64,000 nucleotides of DNA from Salvelinus alpinus. Its lineage: Eukaryota > Chordata > Actinopteri > Salmoniformes > Salmonidae. Positions 56,381 to 64,000 of this stretch are shown here, piece after piece. The position numbers and the translations under genes were made by a program. The first letter of the stretch is position 1. Every line of letters begins with the position of its first letter. The stretch covers positions 7,247,643 through 7,311,642 of the forward strand of contig NC_092092.1 in assembly GCF_045679555.1 (NCBI RefSeq). Direction: 5' to 3'. Under the pieces are notes generated by a model. The model searched no databases, was not told the DNA's origin, and was given only the letters and a program-made list of their open reading frames with translations.

Positions 56381-57164
56381 CTGTAAGCTTTCTGTTAGCT
56401 AGCTGGCTAGCTAGCTAACGTTACTTGTATGATCTGTGTAGTAATATTATTCGTATCTCAGAGCCATTTGCTTTGCTAGTTATAGCCTAATGTTAGCTAG
56501 ATAACATTGAACCTGGTAGGTTAGCTACCTGCGGATTCATGCAGGGTAGTAACGTCATGAGTTGGGATTATGGTTCATTGTTTAGCTAGCTAGCTACATG
56601 TCTTAACAAAAGACTCCACTATGCAAGTAACTAATTCAATAGAATGTTTATGTCACTGCGACAACTGTTGATAGACGTAGCTGGTAAATTCGCTCTGACT
56701 ATCTACTCCGTTTTCAGAACGCTCTCGTCTGAGTGTGCCAGAGCGCAGAATAACTGACGAATTTACTAACGCTCAACACCCGTTGAATATGGCCGGTGTC
56801 AGTAAACGTTGGCAAAAAAGCATAATGAAATTATTGCCGGCAGCACAGTTAGTCACCAACGCTCTGGATAACATGAAAACAGCCTAACCAGCTCTGCTAT
56901 GGAGAGTAAAATGGTCAGAGTGAGTTGTTCTCTCATTTGTGTCTGGAAGAAGCTAGCCAGCATTAGCCAGTAAGCTTGGGTGTTTGCTGTTGTTAGGTCA
57001 GAACGCTGGGATCAACCCTACTCCTCGGCCAGAGAGTCCACTGTGCGCTCTGAACGCTCCGAGAGCGAATCGCTCTGAATTTAGGAATGGACAATCTGAC
57101 AACGCCCAGAGCATGCTCTGGCACTCCAGATTAAATTTACGAACACACCCATAGTATAAATCAG
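56381..57164. mobile_element. unclassified interspersed repeat with inverted GCTCTGG/CCAGAGC motifs
   Basis: Rich in TAGCTAGCTAGC and AACGTTA, with GCTCTGGATAAC, GAACGCTCTCG and GAGCATGCTCTGGCAC. It lies between a Tc1 end and a LINE tail. Probably a non-autonomous transposon; class not determined. Confidence 0.45.
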
Positions 57165-57627
57165 CATGGCTACCCAGACTATTTGCATTGCCCCTCCCCC
57201 TCTTTACACCGTTGCTACTCTCTGTTGTTGTCTTCTGTGCATAGTCACTTCAATAACTCTACCTACATGCTACTTTAAATAACCGGTGCCCCTGCACATT
57301 GACTGTACTGGTACCTCCCTGTATATAGTCTCCACATTGACTCTGTACTGGTACCCCCCTGTATATAGTTTCCACATTGACTCTGTACCGGTACCTCCCT
57401 GTATATAGTCTCCACATTGACTCTGTACTGGTACCTCCCTGTATATAGTCTCGCTATTGTTGTTTAACTGCTGCTCTTTAATTACTTGTTACTTTTATCT
57501 CTTATTCCTGTCTGTACTTTTTGAAATTGCATTGTTGGTTGGGGGCTCATAAGTAAGCATTTCACTGTAAGGTCTACACCTGTTGTATTTGGCGCATGTG
57601 ACTAATAAAATAAAATGCGATTTGATT
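57165..57627 (+). mobile_element. LINE 3' UTR with an internal 40-bp tandem repeat
   Basis: ATGGCTACCCAGACTATTTG leads into the RSg-1/L2-like 3' UTR, ending GGCGCATGTGACTAATAAAA. Within it, 57300-57450 has about four copies of CCCTGTATATAGTCTCCACA plus TTGACTCTGTACTGGTACCT. Confidence 0.85.
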
Positions 57628-58106
57628 TCAACTTCTTCTGTCCTACAGGTCTACTTGTAGTAACATCATTCATCCAGCAGGTGATGTTCGAGGTGTAATC
57701 AGAGGAGGCTGGAGGAGCTGGCTCTGAAACACTGCAACGTTGTCTAAAACGTAAGTGAGCGGCTTGGGCTCAAACAACGTCATGTTTAAAGACCGCTATG
57801 CAAGGCCTATTCAACATGTTGGACTACAATGATGTATCAGTTTGCAGCTTTTCCATGTATTTCTTCCTCTCAGCTGATGTAGGATTTTCCTGCATCAGCT
57901 GATCTGTGTCATCAACAGAGACCTATGGTTAAGACTCTCAATTCTACATCATATGGTCGTGCTTGGCTTTTTTATTCAACTAATATCTTTAGTGATTTCA
58001 GCTTCACATACTGATACTGTTTTTTTAAACTAGGAAACTTTACATTTGCCACAGTGTATCGAGGCGTAGTTAGATTATTTATTTTTACTGATACTTTCGG
58101 CCATCC

Positions 58107-58905
58107 ATGTTTGTCATTCATTGCCCAGTGTGCCTATCAGAGACTGAAGAGCCATCTGGCCTGCCCTGTGGACACGTCTTCTGTCTGTCCTGCCTGCAGA
58201 GCAGCCTTCAGACAGGCAGTACTGTCCTAATTGTCAGGGAAGAGCTGCAGCCAGATTTCCAACCGGTCTGTGTCTCACACCATCAGATTAGTTCAGAAAC
58301 GTCCTTCGACATGCGCCATTCTACTTCAGTGATCTTTGCTCTGAAGCTGAAGTTTGTCTTTACCTCTTCACACAGCACTAACTTTTTCTGAATTGATGTA
58401 AAGGTTATTATGAATGTGATAGATTGACATTTCTGATTTACAGTTAGCTTGTGTCATCAGTTACGTCAATTTAAAAAAACAGCATTCAGTAAATGCGTTG
58501 ACTCCTGTGCTGTTACGTACCCCTCTATCTGTTATAGCCTCTCTCAGGGCAGCTCTGCAGCAGCATGCAGAGATCAGGGCGAGGCTGATGTAACTCCTTC
58601 TTCCTGGAGGTGGTGTCCCGCTTCTGCCTGTCTGACGGGGAGAGCCCAAGAGAAGGGCATCGTAGAGCTGCTCTTCTCTATACACATCTCTGCACAGGGT
58701 GAGTGCACTGGAGGAGATGGCAAGCCATTTTGAGTGGTACCGTGGCCACAGTGTAGTGGCTGGAGCCAATTCACATATTAAAGTGAACATGTCATTTTGT
58801 AGAGTTAATGTAGGGAATGTGTACAGGACCAGAGAGCTCACTCACTTCCTGACTGACAACATTCCTGACGTCCACTCTGTGCTACCTAAACTCCTGCTGC
58901 AATAG
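58107..58905 (+). pseudogene. rnf213-like RING E3 fragments, frameshifted
   Basis: Three pieces resemble the region after the AAA core of RNF213-type giant ubiquitin ligases. (a) RING start: CPVCLSETEEPSGLPCGHVF and CLSCLQ (58122-58200); the last zinc pair, CPNC (58222-58233), is in a shifted frame and the frame returns at EELQPDF. (b) LRAALQQHAEIRARL, then FFLEVVSRFCLSDGESPREG and IVELLFSIHISAQ (58546-58697), split by two shifts. (c) VYRTRELTHFLTD and VHSVLPKLLLQ up to a TAG (58820-58905). Family assignment rests on pattern recognition. Assembly error near the gap could mimic some shifts, but several independent ones favour a pseudogene. Confidence 0.65.
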
Positions 58906-58925
58906 ATGTATAGGCGCCTTACAGT

Positions 58926-59092
58926 ATACATACGACACACACATTTACAGTATACATACTCCACACACACAAATTTACAGTATACATACTCTACACACAC
59001 ACATTTACAGTATACATACTCTACACACACACATTTACAGTATACATACTCTACACACACACACATTTACAGTATACATACTCTACACACAC
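58926..59092. repeat. 28-30-bp tandem repeat, about 6 copies
   Basis: ACACATTTACAGTATACATA and CTCTACACAC repeat head to tail directly after the rnf213-like remnant. Confidence 0.92.
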
Positions 59093-59097
59093 AAGGG

Positions 59098-59361
59098 TCA
59101 ATAGATACAGGATGCACCTGAGCTCATTTGTGAGTCTTATAGCAAAGGGTCTGAATACTTATGTAAATAAGGTATTTCTGTTTTTTATTTATAATACATT
59201 TCCAAACATTTCTAAAAGCCTGTTTTTGCTTTGTCATTATGGGGTATTGTGTGTAGATTGATGAGAAATGTGTTATATTTAATCCATTTTAGAATAAAGC
59301 TGTAACGTAACAACATATGTAAATGTCAAGGGGTCTGAATATTTTCCGAATGCACTGTATT
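59098..59361. mobile_element. Tc1-like end fragment (family F) running into the gap
   Basis: GATGCACCTGAGCTCATTTG, GGTCTGAATACTTATGTAAA and the terminal GGTCTGAATATTTTCCGAAT are the right end of family F. The assembly gap begins right after the terminal CACTGTATT. Confidence 0.85.
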
Positions 59362-59461
59362 NNNNNNNNNNNNNNNNNNNNNNNNNNNNNNNNNNNNNNN
59401 NNNNNNNNNNNNNNNNNNNNNNNNNNNNNNNNNNNNNNNNNNNNNNNNNNNNNNNNNNNNN
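59362..59461. other. assembly gap (100 N)
   Basis: Exactly 100 N, the usual filler for a gap of unknown size. Sequence on each side may not be contiguous. Confidence 0.99.
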
Positions 59462-60017
59462 AGTTTAATCAAAGCTTAGAAGTTGTTCCACTTGTCTGAA
59501 TAACCCCACAAGGGTGTGCATCACCATGTCATAGACTAGGAGTGGGAGGCTATTCACCAAAAAGTATTTATCACCATTTGTCGCATAATTTATTTCACCA
59601 ACAACAAAAAAATGATCCACCCTTGTCACATGTCTTTTGTGAATACAGTTTACAGACAAATTGGTGTTTACTTTACACCCTTGGTGATTTTTTTCTATTG
59701 TATAAAAATGGTTGGATGGAAACCTGGATGGTGACAATCTTTCAACATGGCATTAAATCATCTCATCTCCGGGTGACTTCTGTCACACGAAGGAGCTGTG
59801 ATGGAGGTAACGCTGAGTAAATACCTAACGTCAAGTCAGATAGTTTCACATTCACGTTCCCTGAACAAATGATACGAAACAGGTAGGGCTGCATACCAAT
59901 GAAACAAAATATGTTCTCATGTTTTGAATTGTTCACACTTCCTGCGTTGCTTAATTTATTTATTTTGCAACTGCATAATACATATAAAGTTGGTTCATGT
60001 GGAAATAATAACACATA
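59462..60017. other. no gene recognised
   Basis: AT-rich, short frames only. The subtelomeric-like ORFs on both strands have no recognisable motif. Confidence 0.45.
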
Positions 60018-60660
60018 CAGTGCTGTGAAAAAGTATTTGTTCCCTTTCTCATTTTCTCAACTTATGCTTATTTTTTATACTGAATGTTATCAGATCTTCA
60101 ACCTCAACCTAATATTAGATAAAGGGAAGGTAAGTTTACAAATAACTGATTTTATTTAACAAAATTATGCAACACCCAATTCCCCTGTGTGAAAAAGTAA
60201 TTGCTTATTGAGTAATAACTGGTTGTGCCACCTTTAGCTGCAATGACTGAAACCAAAACGCATCCTGTAGTTGTTGATCAGTCTCTCACGTCTCTGTGGA
60301 GGAATTTTGGCCCACTCTTTCATGCAGAACTGCTATAACTCAGCTACGTTTGTGGGTTTTCAAGAATGAACTGCTCGTTTCAAGTCCTGCCACAACATCT
60401 CAATTGGAATTAGATCTGGACTTTGACTAGGTCAGTCCAAAACTTCACATTTGTTGCTTTTGAGCCATTTTCATGTAGTCTTGTGTGTTTTGGATCATTG
60501 TCTTGCTGCATGACCCAGCTGTGCTTCAGCTCACAGACGGATGGCCTGACATTCTCCTGTAGAATTCTCTGATACAGAGCAGAATTCATGGTTCCTTCTA
60601 TTAAGGCAAGTCGTCCAGGTCCTGTGGCAGAAAAGCATCCACAAACCATCACACTATGTG
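60018..60660 (-). mobile_element. Tc1-like fragment (TACAGTGCTGTGAAAAAGTA end)
   Basis: The left inverted repeat is followed by sequence whose - strand encodes the middle and end of a Tc1-like transposase (MMVCGCFSATGPGRLALIEG, VMQQDNDPKHT with the second Asp). It is cut at about 60660. Confidence 0.85.
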
Positions 60661-60714
60661 TGCATGTGCAATAGTCCCTTGGGTGTCTAGTGATACAGGT
60701 TATGGACTCTATAG

Positions 60715-60915
60715 GCCACAGGTGTCAAACACAGACAACGGAGGGCCAAGTAGCTGCAGGTTTTTGCTCCTTCCTTGTACTCGATTGATGAATTACGGTC
60801 ACTAATCAGTAAGGAACTCCCAACTAAGCCTGGTTGCCAAGGCTTAGTTGAAAAATAAAAACAGAAACCTGCAAACACTTGGCCCTCCATGGAATGTGTT
60901 TGACACTCCTCCTAT
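60715..60915. mobile_element. palindromic MITE (AGGTGTCAAACAC ends)
   Basis: CAGGTGTCAAACACAGACAA with GGAGGGCCAAGTAGCTGCAGG pairs with CCTGCAAACACTTGGCCCTCC and TGTGTTTGACACTCC. Confidence 0.85.
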
Positions 60916-61206
60916 ACGAGATTTAAATGGTGGTAGCGTAGTCAAGGGAACAAGCAGTGCTAAACGCAACCCTGCTGTTATCCCACACACAGTCTCTGAG
61001 GGTCATAATAAATGTCCCTTTTTCTGCCTATGTTTTAAAGTAATGAAATACCAAGAAAATATATATTTTTGTCAGATTCCTTAATTGTGCTGAGAATGTT
61101 CCAAAGCCAAGCAGCTATGCTGCACCACTCCCAGAATGTTGTGGGAAGGTTGTATACAAAATAACCATACTATGAACTTTATCCAGTACCAGGAAATGTT
61201 ATCCAA

Positions 61207-61690
61207 AAACCTGGTTGGCTCTGCCATGAGGCTGAAACCTGGTTGGCTCTGCCATGAGGCTGAAACCTGGTTGGCTCTGCCATGAGGCTGAAACCTGATT
61301 GGCTCTGCCATGAGGCTGAAACCTGGTTGGCTCTGCCATGAGGCTGAAACCTGATTGGCTCTGCCATGAGGCTGAAACCTGGTTGGCTCTGCCATGAGGC
61401 TGAAACCTGGTTGGCTCTGCCATGAGGCTGAAACCTGATTGGCTCTGCCATGAGGCTGAAACCTGATTGGCTCTGCCATGAGGCTGAAACCTGATTGGCT
61501 CTGCCATGAGGCTGAAACCTGGTTGGCTCTGCCATGAGGCTGAAACCTGATTGGCTCTGCCATGAGGCTGAAACCTGATTGGCTCTGCCATGAGGCTGAA
61601 ACCTGGTTGGCTCTGCCATGAGGCTGAAACCTGATTGGCTCTGCCATGAGGCTGAAACCTGATTGGCTCTGCCATGAGGCTGAAACTTGG
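61207..61690. repeat. 28-bp minisatellite, about 17 copies
   Basis: The unit ACCTGGTTGGCTCTGCCATG plus AGGCTGAA varies mainly G/A in CTGGTTGG / CTGATTGG. Since 28 leaves remainder 1 on division by 3, the same peptide runs through all three - strand frames for over 160 residues. No gene is supported. Confidence 0.97.
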
Positions 61691-62175
61691 CCGCAAGTGG
61701 TTCTTTCAGCAAGACAATAACACATCAAAATACACAAAGAAATGGTTAATGGCCACAAAATCTACATGTTGCAATGGCTCTCAGTCTCCGGACTTGAAAC
61801 CCATTGAAATCCGTTTGAATTGAAGAGTCCGTGAGTGCAGACGAAGGAGATCAATGATCTGGAAAAATTCTGTATGGAGGAAGGGTCTAAGATCCCTCCC
61901 AATGTGTTCTCCAATCTCATTAAACATTTTTGAAAAAGGCTCAGTGCCATTATCCTCTCAAGGTGAGGTATTGAAAGATATTGAAAACAGGGGTGTCAAT
62001 GATTTTGGCCCTTATCAAACAAAATCTCTTTCTCTGAGCAATTGTATTATAAAATAATATAATTTTCCATTTTTTGTTTGCATATCATATAACTCAGTAC
62101 TTGAATTGTTTATTTTATACAGTAATTTTTGCTGATCTTTTTCAAGGATGTCAATAATTTCGGACCCCATCGTAG
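61691..62175 (+). mobile_element. Tc1-like 3' end fragment
   Basis: + strand relics FQQDNNTSKYTKKWLMA and GSQSPDLKPIEIRLN are the end of a Tc1-like transposase. The right end is TCAATAATTTCGGACCCCAT. The 28-bp minisatellite replaces the preceding part. Confidence 0.82.
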
Positions 62176-62236
62176 CTATGAGCTGCCTGTCAGAACTTAA
62201 ACCTAAACATTTGCAATGCTAACTAACTAGCCTATG

Positions 62237-62440
62237 TGTAACCACGGTGAAATGGCTGGCTAGTTTGCGATGCAAGCTAGTAGTGTTTCAATCGGTGACG
62301 TCACTCGATCTGAGACATTTGAATTAGTTGTTTCCCTTCCCACGAGCTAGGTAATGATGATCCGTGGGTGACTGTTGTCGATGTGTTCAGCGGGTGCTTG
62401 GTTCGAGCCCAGGTTTGGACAAGGAAGTAATACTGTTACA
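62237..62440 (+). mobile_element. solo LTR related to the 50988-51524 element
   Basis: TGTAACCACGGTGAAATGGC to AAGTAATACTGTTACA, with the same internal landmarks (TAGTGTTTCAATCGGTGACG, GATCCGTGGGTGACTGTTGT, GGTTCGAGCCC). It is flanked by TATG on both sides (62233-62236 and 62441-62444). Confidence 0.75.
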
Positions 62441-62491
62441 TATGTAGCTTGATAGTTACTGCTACATCATTGTCCAATTAATTTGTTTAGG

Positions 62492-62635
62492 CCAGGGCTG
62501 TTCAATGTCAGTCATGTAGGGCCAAAACCCTTCTGGTTTGCCATGTAATCAGGGACTCAAACCTGGGACACCGTTTGAGTGCTAATAACTGCCGGGTAGA
62601 AACAAAAAACAGAAGTGTTTTGAACAGCTCTGGTT
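62492..62635. mobile_element. short palindromic MITE
   Basis: CCAGGGCTGTTCAATGTCAG at the left mirrors TTTTGAACAGCTCTGG at the right. Non-coding. Confidence 0.7.
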
Positions 62636-62639
62636 TATG

Positions 62640-63820
62640 CTATACACAACTCTGTTCATATGACCATAAGAGACAATACTTTCCACTTCCCCATTTACAC
62701 CAATAAATTATCTCCTGGTGCCGGTGATGTGGTGATGTCAAACTCGGCAAAAACATCAGTCTCGAAAGACAATTACTTGAATCATTCAATGGATAGTTTT
62801 GGGGACAAAAGTGATAACGAAAGTCTCTTATTTGGAATTTTCAAATGTGACTTCTCGCCATCAATGAGAATTGTCTTTCTGGGCCAGATTTGAGATAAAC
62901 TGTAATACCGAAGTTGTCCTCTGAGTCCAGTCGAAAGCATGCTTCCAGACCAGAACCCTGGGTCCTTGGCTGGTAGAGGTGTAGAATGATTGGGAGTGAT
63001 TGCTGCTTAGACTTCCCCTCCTGAATCATGCTAGGCACTCAGCATTTTCCGGTGTGAGGTAAGGTGAAACTTTGCATTTAAGACTTGTGTTTATAAGCAG
63101 TGCACAAATTCTTGTGTCAATGCACAACCTGATCGTGTAACCCTGGCATTAAAGACAAGAATGTTTTCATGTGGTGAGTCAAAAACATACAGTCATATTC
63201 ACACAGTCGTCATCGATCATCAGTCAGTTATCCAGGGTAGCTGTATATCCGGTTCAGTGAGGTATTGCATGTCAAGGTGATGTCCTTGGTTGAACGTTAA
63301 CAAGATGCATAACAAGCATTGTTAAAAGTCACTTCAATGAGATGGAACTTTTAAGTACATCTTTTTAACAATATTTGTGCATTGAAACTCTGCTTTCAGT
63401 AAATCTAAACTTACCAGTTTTTATGTGTGTGCTGAGAGATCAATTTGATTCCTAAGTGACTTCTGGAATTGAATCTGAAACTAGGTTTTAATTTGATCTG
63501 AACATTCCATTAAATACTAGTTCTTTGGATATCATTTGTTTTTAATTTTTGAATTAAACATTTAAAAATGTTCCCCTAAAACAAGACAATGTTCGAATCT
63601 AGTTAATGACGAGGTGTTAGGAATTGTACATAATTATTGTTTTTCAGCTTGCATCCCGGCCGTGGCCCTTAGTCTACCTATATCTTTTGCATGCTAGCTA
63701 CTGAGTAAAGCTTTCTCTTGTCACTATCACCCATGGATGGCTATTGTGAAATTAGGGCAGAGTTTTAAGCATGCTGTATTTAGAAGGGGAAAAAAGCATT
63801 TGTTAAAGGTGCAATGCACA
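62640..63820. other. no gene recognised
   Basis: Unique-looking AT-rich DNA. Nothing beyond short frames was seen. Confidence 0.45.
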
Positions 63821-63825
63821 TACAA

Positions 63826-64000
63826 TTTGATACTGTGAACCATCAGATCCTCCTCTCCACCCTCTCCGAGCTGGGCATCTCCGGCGCGGCCCACGCTTGG
63901 ATTGCGTCCTACCTGACAGGTCGCTCCTACCAGGTGGCGTGGCGAGAATCTGTCTCCGCACCATGTGCTCTCACCACTGGTGTCCCTCAGGGCTCTGTTC
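63826..64000 (+). mobile_element. LINE reverse transcriptase fragment, open at the window end
   Basis: An uninterrupted frame reads FDTVNHQILLSTLSELGISG, AWIASYLTGRSYQVAW and TTGVPQGSVL, the fingers/palm part of a non-LTR reverse transcriptase just before its catalytic YADD box. It differs in sequence from the LINEs at 31.9-36.6 kb and 48.4-52.0 kb and has no stop in view, so it may be younger. Confidence 0.85.

Noticed and set aside
61081-61758. Three overlapping - strand frames up to 225 codons
   Set aside because: By-product of a 28-bp array lacking stop codons; the same peptide appears in all frames.

Overview
This is a 64 kb piece of a teleost genome, almost certainly a salmonid (trout, salmon or char group). 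The inference rests on the interspersed repeats: many decayed Tc1-like DNA transposons of several families (one of the Sleeping Beauty type), tRNA-headed SINEs, RSg-1-like LINE tails, palindromic MITEs and long minisatellites. Host genes have GT-AG introns. The species cannot be read from the sequence alone.

Host genes, all on the + strand: (1) the last exon of oxld1 (2-433); (2) a complete pde6g, the inhibitory gamma subunit of rod cGMP phosphodiesterase (coding exons 6419-6919, 87 aa); (3) a complete nploc4, the NPL4 cofactor of the p97/VCP-UFD1 segregase (16 coding exons, 10843-43795, 626 aa, every junction in phase); (4) an unrecognised three-exon gene for a small secreted-looking protein (53649-55106, 177 aa); (5) frameshifted pieces of an rnf213-like RING E3 gene (58107-58905). 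The order oxld1-pde6g-nploc4 matches human 17q25.3. The tetraspanin gene TSPAN10, which lies between PDE6G and NPLOC4 in human, was not seen here.

The rest is mainly repeats. Upstream of pde6g there are four tandem arrays (1.2-4.1 kb). nploc4 introns hold almost every class of element: intron 4 has a Tc1, two fold-back Tc1 copies, a CpG-rich 31-bp minisatellite and a 50-bp array copied from the exon 4 splice donor; intron 9 has a 47-bp minisatellite joined to a LINE tail; intron 10 has a Sleeping Beauty-type element with both IR/DR ends; intron 11 is a LINE split by two Tc1-like insertions; intron 13 is flanked by complementary CA and TG tracts; intron 14 has nested Tc1 copies. Downstream, a Tc1 at 47.2-52.7 kb is split by a SINE and a LINE, and the LINE in turn holds a TRIM-like LTR pair with a 4-bp target duplication; a solo LTR of the same kind lies at 62.2 kb. 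A 100-N assembly gap lies at 59362-59461, and the window ends inside another LINE reverse transcriptase.

The most interesting observations are: the exon-4 splice-donor minisatellite in nploc4 intron 4; the CA/TG-bracketed intron 13; the TRIM-like LTR element; the symmetric fold-back Tc1 with two 580-bp arms; and a SINE-head 40-bp minisatellite that arose twice, in opposite orientation, about 6 kb apart.
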